This document shows, one piece after another, positions 1-7,879 of a DNA stretch of 64,000 nucleotides. The stretch is taken from NCBI RefSeq assembly GCF_015356855.1, contig NZ_ARXR01000007.1:62001-126000 (forward strand), given 5' to 3'. The notes beneath the pieces are model-generated. The model was not told where the DNA came from, searched no databases, and saw nothing but the letters and a program-made list of their open reading frames with translations. Within the stretch, counting starts at the first letter, position 1; every line of letters starts with the position of its first letter. Source of the DNA: Alloalcanivorax venustensis ISO4. GTDB lineage: Bacteria; Pseudomonadota; Gammaproteobacteria; Pseudomonadales; Alcanivoracaceae. A program made the position numbers and the translations under genes.

Positions 1-335
1 TGCAGGGCGGCCAGGTTCACGTCCTCCACCCGCTTTTCCGGTGACAGGCCGGTTTCGGCGTCGTGCAGCAGGCCGGCGCAGTGCACCAGGGCGTCCAGGG
101 TGTCGGTGTGCGCCCGCACCGTTTCAAACAGGCGCGCCACGGCGTCTTCGTCGCACAGGTCGGCGGCCAGAGGGTGCAGGCGATCCGGCGCTTCGGCGGC
201 GAGCGCCGCAAGCGCGTCGCTGCGGTCCGGGTCGCGGCTGACGGCGAAAACCCGGTCCCCGGCGCGCAGACAGCGCGCGGTCATCGCCAGGCCGATGCCG
301 TGACTGGCACCGGTGATCAATCGTGTCGGAGTCAT
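1..335 (-). CDS. Short-chain dehydrogenase/reductase, 5' part only
   Basis: The reading frame opens at an ATG at 335 on the minus strand and runs off the left edge, so only about 111 N-terminal residues are present. They begin MTPTRLITGASHGIGLAM, containing the TGxxxGIG dinucleotide-binding motif of classical SDR enzymes, followed by the first beta-alpha units of a Rossmann fold and an LVHCAG segment matching the family NNAG element. An NAD(P)-dependent cytoplasmic oxidoreductase is certain in kind. The substrate cannot be inferred, because the catalytic Tyr-x-x-x-Lys and substrate loop lie outside the window. It is divergent from the DNA repair operon. Confidence 0.85.
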   Translation of the reverse strand, partial: MTPTRLITGASHGIGLAMTARCLRAGDRVFAVSRDPDRSDALAALAAEAPDRLHPLAADLCDEDAVARLFETVRAHTDTLDALVHCAGLLHDAETGLSPEKRVEDVNLAAL

Positions 336-454
336 CGGCACAGTGTTGCGCCTGTTCCAGAAAAACAACGTGAAGCCCGCCGCCCATGGCGTCGATCAAC
401 GGCTTTTACCTTGTTTTCACCGCCGCCTCACCGGGCGTTATTACCATCGCGGAC

Positions 455-1462
455 ATGGATGACCCTTTGATCTATCCGGCCCGGGAGGGCCTCTACTGCG
501 CCGCCGGGGACTTCTACGTCGACCCCTGGCGACCGGTCCCCCGGGCCGTGATCACCCACGCCCACGCCGATCACGCCCGCTCCGGCAGCGCCCGCTATTG
601 GGCCCACCACCAGAGCGTGCCGATTCTGCGCCACCGCCTGGGCCGCCAACATCACTTCGAAGCCCTGGACTATGGCGAAAGCCGTCGCTTCGGGCCGGTG
701 CGCGTGAGCCTGCACTCCGCCGGCCATGTGCTCGGCTCGGCCCAGGTGCGCCTGGCCCATGACGATGGCCGGGTGTGGGTGGTCACCGGCGACTTCAAGC
801 GTGACCCGGACCCCACCTGCGCGCCCTTCGAGGTGGTGCCCTGCGGCACCCTGATCACCGAGTCCACCTTCGCCTTGCCCTGTTACCGCTGGCCGCCGGT
901 GGAGGAAGTGGCCGCCGATATCGGCCGCTGGTGGGACGACCATCCCGACCGGCCCTGTATTCTGTTCACCTACGCCTTCGGCAAGGCGCAACGGGTGCTG
1001 GCGGCGCTGGCGGAGCGGCCTGAACACGCCGGCCGCACGGTGTATCTGCACGGCGCCATGGTGGCGTTGACCGAGCTGTACCGTCGCGCGGGTGTGCCGA
1101 TGCTTGCCACCGCGCCGGTGTCCGCCTTGCCTCGGCAGCATGATTTCAGCGGCGAGCTGATTCTGGCGCCGCCGTCGGCGGCCGGCAGCCCCTGGATGCG
1201 CCGTTTCAAGAACGCCAGCACCGGCTTCGCCTCCGGCTGGATGCGCATTCGCGGCAACCGCCGGCGGCGCGGCTACGATTACGGCTTTGAACTCAGCGAC
1301 CACGCGGACTGGCCGGCGTTGCTGCGCACCGTGCGCGAAAGCGGCGCCCGCACGGTGCTCACCACCCATGGGCGCAGCGACGAACTGGTGCGTTATCTCA
1401 ACGAAGAGGAAGGCATCGAGGCGCGCGCCTTGAGCACGCTGTACGGCGGGGAGGGCGATTGA
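455..1462 (+). CDS. Ligase-associated DNA exonuclease (metallo-beta-lactamase fold)
   Basis: Protein of 335 residues related to the mRNA 3'-end processing / SNM1 branch of metallo-beta-lactamases. The signature HAHADHARSG near residue 32 supplies the HxHxDH metal-binding motif, and a SAGHVLGSAQV segment follows. GDFKRDPDP and the C-terminal SDHADW and THGR segments complete the metal and beta-CASP-like regions. The frame is open further upstream, but the ATG at 455 starts the conserved part. It is the first gene of a four-gene unit; its stop overlaps the ligase start by one base (TGATG). In the known bacterial family it accompanies ligase, helicase and PdeM, and is inferred to trim DNA ends before ligation. 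Confidence 0.92.
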   Translation: MDDPLIYPAREGLYCAAGDFYVDPWRPVPRAVITHAHADHARSGSARYWAHHQSVPILRHRLGRQHHFEALDYGESRRFGPVRVSLHSAGHVLGSAQVRLAHDDGRVWVVTGDFKRDPDPTCAPFEVVPCGTLITESTFALPCYRWPPVEEVAADIGRWWDDHPDRPCILFTYAFGKAQRVLAALAERPEHAGRTVYLHGAMVALTELYRRAGVPMLATAPVSALPRQHDFSGELILAPPSAAGSPWMRRFKNASTGFASGWMRIRGNRRRRGYDYGFELSDHADWPALLRTVRESGARTVLTTHGRSDELVRYLNEEEGIEARALSTLYGGEGD

Positions 1463-3057
1463 TGCGCGACTTCATCGCCCTGTTCGCGGAGCTGGACGCC
1501 ACCAGTCGCACCAGCGTCAAGCTGGACGCCCTAAAGCGCTATTTCGACCGCGCCCCGGCGGACGACGGCGCCTGGGCGGTGTACATGCTCACCGGCCGCC
1601 GCATGAAACGGCTGGTGGGCGCGCGCAAACTGCGCGCCTGGGTCACCGAAGCCTGCGGCCTGCCCGAGTGGCTGGTGGAAGAGACCTACCAGCACGTCGG
1701 CGACCTGGCGGAAACCATCAGCCTGCTGATGGACCCGGCCCCGGAACCGGCGCCCGCGGACACCTCGCTGACCGCCTGGGTGGAAGGCGGCGTCCTGGCC
1801 CTGCGCGGCCAGGACGAGGCGGAGCAGAAAGCCCGGGTGATGGCGCAGTGGCGGCGGCTGCCCCGCGAGGCCTGCTTTCTCTACAACAAGCTGCTCACCG
1901 GCAGCTTGCGGGTGGGCGTCTCACGGGGGCTGGTGGAGCGGGCCCTGGCGGAACGGAGCGGGCTGCCCCGGGCGTTGATCGCGCGCCGGCTGATGGGCGA
2001 GTTCGAGCCCGGCGCCAGCTTCTTTACCCACCTGCTCAGTGAGGAGCGCCGCGAGGAGCGGGACGGCCAGCCGTACCCGTTTTTCCTGGCGTCGCCGTTG
2101 AAGGACGAACCGGACAGCCTCGGCCCGCTGAGCGACTGGCAGGCGGAATGGAAATGGGACGGCATCCGCGCCCAGTTGATTGCGCGGCCTAACGGCGTCT
2201 GGGTGTGGTCCCGGGGCGAGGAGCCCATGGCGGGCCGCTTCCCGGAAGTGGAGGCCGCCGCCGGGGCGCTGCCCGAGGCGGTGCTCGACGGTGAACTGGT
2301 GGCCTGGCACGACAGGGTGCTGCCGTTTTCGCAAATGCAGCGCCGCATTCAGCGCAAAACAGTGGGCGAGAAGCTGCTGCGTGAAGTGCCGGTGGCGTTT
2401 CTCGCCTATGACCTGATTGAGTACCAGGGGCGGGACTGGCGGGCCCGTCCCCTGCGCGAGCGCCGCGCGGCCCTGGAAACCCTGATCGCCGACGCCGGCG
2501 AGCCGGCCTTGAAACTGAGCCCGCTGGTGGACGCGCCGGACTGGCCGGCGCTGGCCGCGTTGCGCGCCGACAGCCGCGAGCACCAGGTGGAAGGGCTGAT
2601 GCTGAAGCATCGGGACAGCCCCTACCGCAGCGGCCGGGTGCGTGGCGACTGGTGGAAGTGGAAGATCGATCCGCTGACCCTGGACGCGGTGCTGCTCTAC
2701 GCCCAGCCCGGCCACGGCCGCCGCGCCAACCTCTACACCGATTACACCCTGGCGGTGCCGGACGGCGACGGCTATGTGCCGATCGCCAAAGCCTACTCCG
2801 GGCTGAGCGACCAGGAGATCGGCCGCCTGGACCGCTGGATCCGCCGCAACACGATGGAGAAATTCGGCCCGGTGCGGTCGGTGCAGCCACATCATGTGTT
2901 CGAGATCGCGTTCGAGGGCATCCAGCCGTCGCCGCGCCATAAATCCGGCATCGCCCTGCGTTTTCCGCGCATCGCCCGCTGGCGCCAGGACCTGACGCCG
3001 GATCAGGCGGACAGCCTGACCCAGGTCAAGGAATTGCTGGATGCCTACGGCAGCTGA
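1462..3057 (+). CDS. ATP-dependent DNA ligase
   Basis: Protein of 531 residues. An N-terminal DNA-binding domain (about 1-200) is followed by the nucleotidyltransferase core with motif I EWKWDGIR, where Lys231 is the expected AMP-accepting lysine. Motif III (YDLIEYQGRDWR), motif IV (VEGLMLKH) and motif V (WWKWKIDPL) follow, then an OB-fold domain. It is the length of the bacterial ligases encoded with a metallo-beta-lactamase exonuclease, not of LigD, and it lacks polymerase or phosphoesterase domains. The role inferred is sealing of nicks or breaks in damaged DNA as an accessory to the NAD-dependent LigA. Start ATG 1462 overlaps the upstream stop; its 3' end overlaps the helicase gene by 17 bases. 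Confidence 0.95.
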   Translation: MRDFIALFAELDATSRTSVKLDALKRYFDRAPADDGAWAVYMLTGRRMKRLVGARKLRAWVTEACGLPEWLVEETYQHVGDLAETISLLMDPAPEPAPADTSLTAWVEGGVLALRGQDEAEQKARVMAQWRRLPREACFLYNKLLTGSLRVGVSRGLVERALAERSGLPRALIARRLMGEFEPGASFFTHLLSEERREERDGQPYPFFLASPLKDEPDSLGPLSDWQAEWKWDGIRAQLIARPNGVWVWSRGEEPMAGRFPEVEAAAGALPEAVLDGELVAWHDRVLPFSQMQRRIQRKTVGEKLLREVPVAFLAYDLIEYQGRDWRARPLRERRAALETLIADAGEPALKLSPLVDAPDWPALAALRADSREHQVEGLMLKHRDSPYRSGRVRGDWWKWKIDPLTLDAVLLYAQPGHGRRANLYTDYTLAVPDGDGYVPIAKAYSGLSDQEIGRLDRWIRRNTMEKFGPVRSVQPHHVFEIAFEGIQPSPRHKSGIALRFPRIARWRQDLTPDQADSLTQVKELLDAYGS

Positions 3058-5515
3058 CGGTCTGGCGGCGGTGGACGCCTGGTTCGCCCGCCAGGGCTGG
3101 TCCCCGGCGCCGTTCCAGCGCCGCGGCTGGGCGGCGTTCCGCGACGGCCGCTCCGGCCTGATTCATTCCCCCACCGGTTCGGGCAAGTCCCTGGCCGCCT
3201 GGCTGGGGCCGGTGTCCCGGGCGCTGGACCGCGGCGACCGGGGCGGCGGCCTGCGGGTGCTGTGGATCACCCCGCTGCGCGCGCTGGCCGAGGACACCGC
3301 CGGCAATCTGCGCGAGGCGCTGGACGGCGTGGGCCTGGACTGGCGTGTGGAAACCCGCACCGGCGACACCGGTTCCGCCGCCCGGGCGCGCCAGCGCAAG
3401 CGGTTGCCCGAAGCGCTGATCACCACGCCGGAGAGCCTGTCGCTGCTGCTGTCGTACAAGCACGCCGCGCAGCGCTTCCAGCACCTGGACGCGGTAATCG
3501 TGGACGAATGGCACGAGCTGCTGGGCAGCAAGCGCGGCGTCCAGCTGGAGCTGTGCCTGGCGTGGCTGCGCGCGCGCCGGCCCGGCCTGCCGGTGTGGGG
3601 GCTGTCCGCCACCCTGGGCAATCTGGACCAGGCCATGGCGGTGCTGCTCGGCGGCGCGCAAGGCGGGCAACCCGGCGGTGAGCGCATTGCCGGAGACAGC
3701 CCCAAGACACTGACGGTGCGCGGCCTCTGCCCGGACCAGGTGGACCGCTTTCCCTGGGCCGGGCATCTGGGGCTGGCGCAACTGCAACCGGTGATCGACT
3801 ACCTGGAAGAAGGCCGGACGGCGCTGCTGTTCACCAACACCCGCGCCCAGGCTGAGCTGTGGTTCGAGGCGCTGGCCAAAGCCCGGCTGGACTGGATCAC
3901 CGAGATCGGTCTGCACCACGGCTCCATCGACCGGCGCCTGCGGCAGAAGCTGGAGCAGGGTTTGCGCGACGGCGCCTTCCGCTGCGTGGTGTGCACTTCG
4001 AGCCTGGATCTGGGCGTGGATTTCTCGCCGGTGGACCGGGTGGTGCAGGTGGGCAGTCCCAAGGGCGTGGCGCGGCTGATGCAGCGCGCCGGGCGCTCCG
4101 GCCACCGGCCCGGCGCCGACAGCGAAATCCTGTGCGTGCCCAGCCACGCCTTCGAGCTGGTGGAGATCGCCGCCGCCCGGCGCGCCTGGGCCGCCGGCCG
4201 GGTGGAGGCGCGCCCGCCCCTGACCCTGTGCCTGGATGTGCTGGTGCAGCACCTGGTGACCCTGGCGGTGGGCGACGGCTTCCAGGCGCCCCGGGTGCTG
4301 GCGGAGGCCCGCGCCACCCACGCCTTCGCCGGCCTCACCGACACCCAGTTTCAATGGTGCCTGGACTTTATTACCCGGGGCGGCGCGGTGCTCGAGCATT
4401 ACCCCCAGTTCCGGCGGGTGGTGGAGGACGACGGCGTCTACCGGGTCACCGACCAGGGGCTGGCGCGCCGCCACCGCATGGCGGTGGGCACCATCACCAG
4501 CGATTACCAGATGCGCGTTAAATACCCACGCGGCGGCAGTATCGGCACCATCGAAGAGAGTTTTGTTGCCCGCCTCAAGCCCGGCGATGTGTTCCTGTTT
4601 TCCGGCCGGGCCCTGGAGCTGATCCGGGTGCGTGATATGACCGCCTATGTGCGCGCGGCCAAGGGGCGGCGCTCGCTGGTGCCGCGCTGGCAGGGCGGGC
4701 GGCTGCCCCTGTCCACGGAGCTGGCGGACACGGTGCTGGATATCCTCGAGGAGGTGGCCGGCGGCGATTACCGGGACCAGGAAGTGCAGGCGATCCGTGA
4801 CGTGCTGGAAGTGCAGCTCGACCAGTCGGCGCTGCCGTCGCGGCGCCAACTGTTGATCGAGCGCAGCCGCTCCCGCGAAGGTACCCACTGGTTCCTGTTT
4901 CCGTTCGCCGGCCGGCTCGCCCACGAAGGGCTGGCGTCGTTGCTGGCCTGGCGGCTGGGGCAGCGGTTTCCCGCCACCTTCTCGATCTCGGTGAACGATT
5001 ACGGGCTGGAGCTGCTCACCGCGGCCAAGGTGCCGCCGCTGCACGAGGACGACTGGCGCGCGCTGTTGACGCCGGAATCCCTGGTGGAGGATGTGCTGGC
5101 GGCGCTCAACGCCGGCGAACTGGCGCGCCGCCGCTTCCGGGACATCGCCCGGATCAGCGGGCTGGTGTTCCAGGGCTACCCCGGCAAGGGCAAAACCGGC
5201 AAGCAGCTGCAGGCGTCCAGCGGCCTGCTCTACGACACCCTGGACCGCTACGACCCGGACCACCTGCTGTTGGATCAGGCGCGCCGCGAGGTGCTGGAAA
5301 GCCAGCTGGAAATCGGCCGGTTGCGGGCGGTGCTGGAGCGGGCCCGCGACCAGGCCCTGGTGCTCACCACCCCCGAGCGGTTCACGCCGCTGGCGTTTCC
5401 GCTGTGGGTGGAGCGCCTGCGTAACCGGCTGAGCACCGAGAGCTGGCGCGACCGGGTGGCGCGCATGACCGAGCGCCTGGAGAAACACGCGGACCGGCGG
5501 GCGGGGGACGCATGA
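3041..5515 (+). CDS. Ligase-associated DEXH-box helicase, Lhr-like
   Basis: Protein of 824 residues of superfamily 2. The Walker A motif SPTGSGKS (residues 43-50), motif Ia TPLRALAED, motif II VDEWHEL (DEWH, about residue 155), motif III LSATLGN, and motifs V-VI in QVGSPKGVARLMQRAGRSGHR are all visible. A long C-terminal Lhr-type winged-helix/core extension follows. Such Lhr-core proteins are 3'-5' ATP-dependent translocases that remodel DNA or RNA:DNA hybrids. Start ATG 3041 lies inside the end of the ligase gene and its stop overlaps pdeM by ATGA, so translation of the four genes is probably coupled. A long open frame on the opposite strand here is a codon-bias shadow. Confidence 0.94.
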   Translation: MPTAADGLAAVDAWFARQGWSPAPFQRRGWAAFRDGRSGLIHSPTGSGKSLAAWLGPVSRALDRGDRGGGLRVLWITPLRALAEDTAGNLREALDGVGLDWRVETRTGDTGSAARARQRKRLPEALITTPESLSLLLSYKHAAQRFQHLDAVIVDEWHELLGSKRGVQLELCLAWLRARRPGLPVWGLSATLGNLDQAMAVLLGGAQGGQPGGERIAGDSPKTLTVRGLCPDQVDRFPWAGHLGLAQLQPVIDYLEEGRTALLFTNTRAQAELWFEALAKARLDWITEIGLHHGSIDRRLRQKLEQGLRDGAFRCVVCTSSLDLGVDFSPVDRVVQVGSPKGVARLMQRAGRSGHRPGADSEILCVPSHAFELVEIAAARRAWAAGRVEARPPLTLCLDVLVQHLVTLAVGDGFQAPRVLAEARATHAFAGLTDTQFQWCLDFITRGGAVLEHYPQFRRVVEDDGVYRVTDQGLARRHRMAVGTITSDYQMRVKYPRGGSIGTIEESFVARLKPGDVFLFSGRALELIRVRDMTAYVRAAKGRRSLVPRWQGGRLPLSTELADTVLDILEEVAGGDYRDQEVQAIRDVLEVQLDQSALPSRRQLLIERSRSREGTHWFLFPFAGRLAHEGLASLLAWRLGQRFPATFSISVNDYGLELLTAAKVPPLHEDDWRALLTPESLVEDVLAALNAGELARRRFRDIARISGLVFQGYPGKGKTGKQLQASSGLLYDTLDRYDPDHLLLDQARREVLESQLEIGRLRAVLERARDQALVLTTPERFTPLAFPLWVERLRNRLSTESWRDRVARMTERLEKHADRRAGDA

Positions 5516-6156
5516 GCGACAGCCTGGCACTGACCCTGGCCGGTGAGACCGTCTGGCTGCACGGCGACCGGGCCCTGTTCTATCCCGGCGACAGCGCGTT
5601 GCTGGTGGCGGACACGCATTTTGGCAAAGGCGCCTTTCTGCGTCGCCGTGGGTTGGCGGTACCGGGGGGCGAGAGCCGCGCGGACCTGGACCGGCTCAGT
5701 ATTTTAATCGAACATTTTCAGCCGGCACGACTGATCGTTCTAGGGGATTTTTTCCACCATCGGCCAAGTCGGGGTGAGCCGTTTCTGGATGCTTGGCCAG
5801 CTTGGCGGGCGCGCCATGCGTTACTGACCCCGGAGGTCGTGATTGGCAATCATGACCGTCACGCCGAGGGTCTCGACCTGGATATGATCTGGCACTCGCA
5901 TTTGGACTTGGGGCCGTTCCGGCTTGTCCATGACCCCTATCCGGTCAGCGGTCGACATGTCCTCGGTGGCCATCTGCACCCGGCTTACCGGTTGCATGGC
6001 GGCGCCGACAGCGTGCGCGCCCCGGTATTCTGGCTGCGCGAGGGTGTCACCGTGCTACCCGCCTTCGGCGGTCTTACTGGAGGCTGGCCGATTCGCCCGG
6101 CACGAGGGGAAAAGGTGGTGATGGCTCTGGATGGTGACCTGTATCCTCTGCCCTAG
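5512..6156 (+). CDS. pdeM: Ligase-associated DNA damage response endonuclease PdeM
   Basis: Protein of 214 residues with a calcineurin-like metallophosphoesterase fold. Metal-binding motifs appear in order: VADTHFGKG (DxH), LGDFFHH (GD), GNHDRH (GNHD) and GGHLHPAY (GHxH). The family is the fourth member of bacterial exonuclease-ligase-helicase operons and is inferred to be a Mn-dependent nuclease or phosphodiesterase that cleans DNA ends. The start overlaps the helicase stop (ATGA at 5512-5515). It is the last gene of the operon; a small TTCGCT/AGCGA hairpin and then a two-hairpin repeat lie just downstream. Base composition falls slightly in its 3' half relative to the genes before it. Confidence 0.93.
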   Translation: MSDSLALTLAGETVWLHGDRALFYPGDSALLVADTHFGKGAFLRRRGLAVPGGESRADLDRLSILIEHFQPARLIVLGDFFHHRPSRGEPFLDAWPAWRARHALLTPEVVIGNHDRHAEGLDLDMIWHSHLDLGPFRLVHDPYPVSGRHVLGGHLHPAYRLHGGADSVRAPVFWLREGVTVLPAFGGLTGGWPIRPARGEKVVMALDGDLYPLP

Positions 6157-6200
6157 AGCGGGGAGGCAACCCTGCCAGGATTCGCTACGAAGCGAGGTTT

Positions 6201-6257
6201 GTGGGAGCTTGCCTTGCAAGCGAAAGGCCGGTAAAGCCGGCCGGTAGGATTCCAGAG
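6201..6257 (+). repeat. REP-like two-hairpin repeat, copy A
   Basis: Layout: GTGGGA, stem 1 (GCTTGC-CTT-GCAAGC), GAAA, stem 2 (GGCCGG-TAAAG-CCGGCC), then GGTAGGATTCCAGAG. The same modular layout occurs inverted at 6286-6340 and direct at 9747-9805 with different but still paired stem sequences. The head and stem 1 resemble pseudomonad REP elements. Confidence 0.8.
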
Positions 6258-6285
6258 AGGCTGTTTGTGCTGCCGTTAGAGAGTG

Positions 6286-6340
6286 CTCTGGGATCCTGCC
6301 GGGAGCTTCGCTCCCTTTCGCGGGCAAGGCCCGCTCCCAC
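6286..6340 (-). repeat. REP-like two-hairpin repeat, copy B (inverted)
   Basis: Read on the minus strand: GTGGGA, stem 1 (GCGGGC-CTT-GCCCGC), GAAA, stem 2 (GGGAGC-GAA-GCTCCC), GGCAGGATCCCAGAG. It faces copy A tail to tail, 28 bases apart, giving a REPIN-like inverted pair between pdeM and pldA. Confidence 0.8.
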
Positions 6341-6363
6341 AGCCCGCTCCTGCCCGGGGAGGT

Positions 6364-7425
6364 TTAAAGGGTGTCGGTGAGCAGGATGCCGAGGCTGAAG
6401 CGGGTTTCGTAATCGTCGTAGTTGATCAGCGAGTCGCCGTAGCCGGTGAAGACCTGCACCAGCCCCTTGAAGCGATCGTTGATCGGGAACGAGTAGTTGA
6501 TCTGTCCGGCGCCTTTATTGTCGGAGCGCAGGTTGTTGCGCACCATCAACTCCAGCACGTGGTTGCCGAACACCCGCGCCACCTCCAGCTGGAAATTGCC
6601 CATGTACTTTTCGATGTCCGGGTTGTTGTCGCCGCGCGGATCGAGCGGGAAATCCTTCTCTTCCTCGGGGATACGGTACCAGGGCATCACCGACACATAG
6701 TAGGAGCCGATCTGCGACACATGGCGCAGGTAGAGACGGTTCCAGCTGCGTGAGGTGGGCTCGTCCTGACCGTTGGAATCATGGCGGAAACCGAACGCCA
6801 GCAGCTCGGACTGAACCGGGCCCAGCTGCCAGTCGATGGGTTTGGCGAGGAACACCTCCGGGGTGAAATTGATCTCCCGGAATGGGCGCGATTCCTCGCT
6901 ATTGTAAGCCTGCCAGAAGAACACCCCGGTAAACGCCATGTACAGGGTGCTGCCGTCCCAGAAGTCGTCGTACACCGGCGCTTTCAGGGAGAACTGGAAC
7001 TTCACCTCGCCGGAATCCAGGTTCTGGTCCTCGCGGTCCGGGTCGTTCCACTGGGGGTTGCTCCAGTGGCTGTAGGGCATCAGGTAGTTGCGCCGGTGCG
7101 GGGTGATCACGAACGGGTTTTCCTGGCTGGTCTGCTCCAGGGCCAGGCGGGCGAGCAGGGCGTCCTCGTGGGGCAGCCGCTGCTCGGGGGCGCCGTCGTC
7201 GCACCAGCCGCGCAGCTGTTCCAGGGTGACGTCGTCGCCGGCGGTCTGGGCCGCGCGCAGCAGACAGGCCTCGCGCTTGCGGGCCTGCTCCTGGGCGGCC
7301 GCCGCGGCGTTATCCTCGGCGGTGGCGTCGCCGTTACCGCCCTCCGTCTGTTGAGCGAAGGCGGTCTGGCCGGCGGCGAAAACAAAGGAAAAGAGTAACA
7401 GCGATGAGGAGAGCAGCCGTTTCAT
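6364..7425 (-). CDS. pldA: Outer-membrane phospholipase A
   Basis: Protein of 353 residues. It opens with a signal peptide (MKRLLSSSLLLFSFVFAAG, cleavage near AFA-QQ), then a variable polar region, then the PldA beta-barrel. The catalytic stretch FGFRHDSNGQDEPT followed by SRSWNRLYL matches the family HDSNGxS..RSWNRLY block, which holds the active-site His and Ser and the conserved Asn. Family members hydrolyse acyl chains of phospholipids in the outer leaflet after dimerising with calcium. The ATG at 7425 is chosen because it starts the signal peptide; the frame is open some 150 codons further but without signal or similarity. A convergent repeat pair lies downstream. Confidence 0.93.
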   Translation of the reverse strand: MKRLLSSSLLLFSFVFAAGQTAFAQQTEGGNGDATAEDNAAAAAQEQARKREACLLRAAQTAGDDVTLEQLRGWCDDGAPEQRLPHEDALLARLALEQTSQENPFVITPHRRNYLMPYSHWSNPQWNDPDREDQNLDSGEVKFQFSLKAPVYDDFWDGSTLYMAFTGVFFWQAYNSEESRPFREINFTPEVFLAKPIDWQLGPVQSELLAFGFRHDSNGQDEPTSRSWNRLYLRHVSQIGSYYVSVMPWYRIPEEEKDFPLDPRGDNNPDIEKYMGNFQLEVARVFGNHVLELMVRNNLRSDNKGAGQINYSFPINDRFKGLVQVFTGYGDSLINYDDYETRFSLGILLTDTL

Positions 7426-7454
7426 CGGGGCATCCTTGGCGGTGGTTCTCGGGC

Positions 7455-7643
7455 CTACAGGGAGCGAAGTTCGTCGTCTTCCATGGTGCGAGCTTCTTCT
7501 TCCAACATGAGAGGAATACCGTCGCGCACCGGGTAGGCGAGGCCGCTCGCCTTGCACATCAATTCGTTCTTCCGCTCGTCGAAAATCAGCGGTGCCTTGC
7601 TCACCGGACAGACCAGAATATCCAGCAGGTTGGGGTCGATCAT
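7455..7643 (-). CDS. Trm112 family protein (YcaR-like)
   Basis: Protein of 62 residues starting [19 protein letters not shown] and containing [13 protein letters not shown], the hallmark of the bacterial YcaR/Trm112 family. Most homologues have a CPxC pair; here the second cysteine is serine (CPVS), so zinc binding through four cysteines is not possible. The family is thought to act as a small partner or activator protein; its bacterial role is poorly defined. It lies 29 bases upstream of pldA on the same strand and may be co-transcribed with it. Confidence 0.9.
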   Translation of the reverse strand: MIDPNLLDILVCPVSKAPLIFDERKNELMCKASGLAYPVRDGIPLMLEEEARTMEDDELRSL

Positions 7644-7879
7644 GGCGGGTCGCTCCTGTTCGTGTGCCCTGATACTGAGCGGAACTATACCAGCCTTCCC
7701 GGACGAAAAGTGGTTTCAAACGCTTGTTTGACTTACGGGTCACAAATAGTTGTGGGCACCGGCTTTCGGGCGGCGCTACCATTGCCGTCCTGACGATGGA
7801 CCCGCCCCGTTTCGCTGCTCTTTCCACAGACCTCCGGGGCCGGTTTCCCTGCATTGCAAACCATTCCGGGAGATCCGAC

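Noticed and set aside
3026-5530. 834-codon open frame on the minus strand opposite the helicase gene
   Set aside because: It is the antisense shadow of a high-GC coding gene; the product is His/Gln/Pro-rich, and the plus strand has all helicase motifs.
7724-7879. Upstream extension of acyl-CoA dehydrogenase 1
   Set aside because: The 52 extra codons have no ribosome site and no similarity; ATG 7880 has GGGAG at proper distance as in the paralogue.
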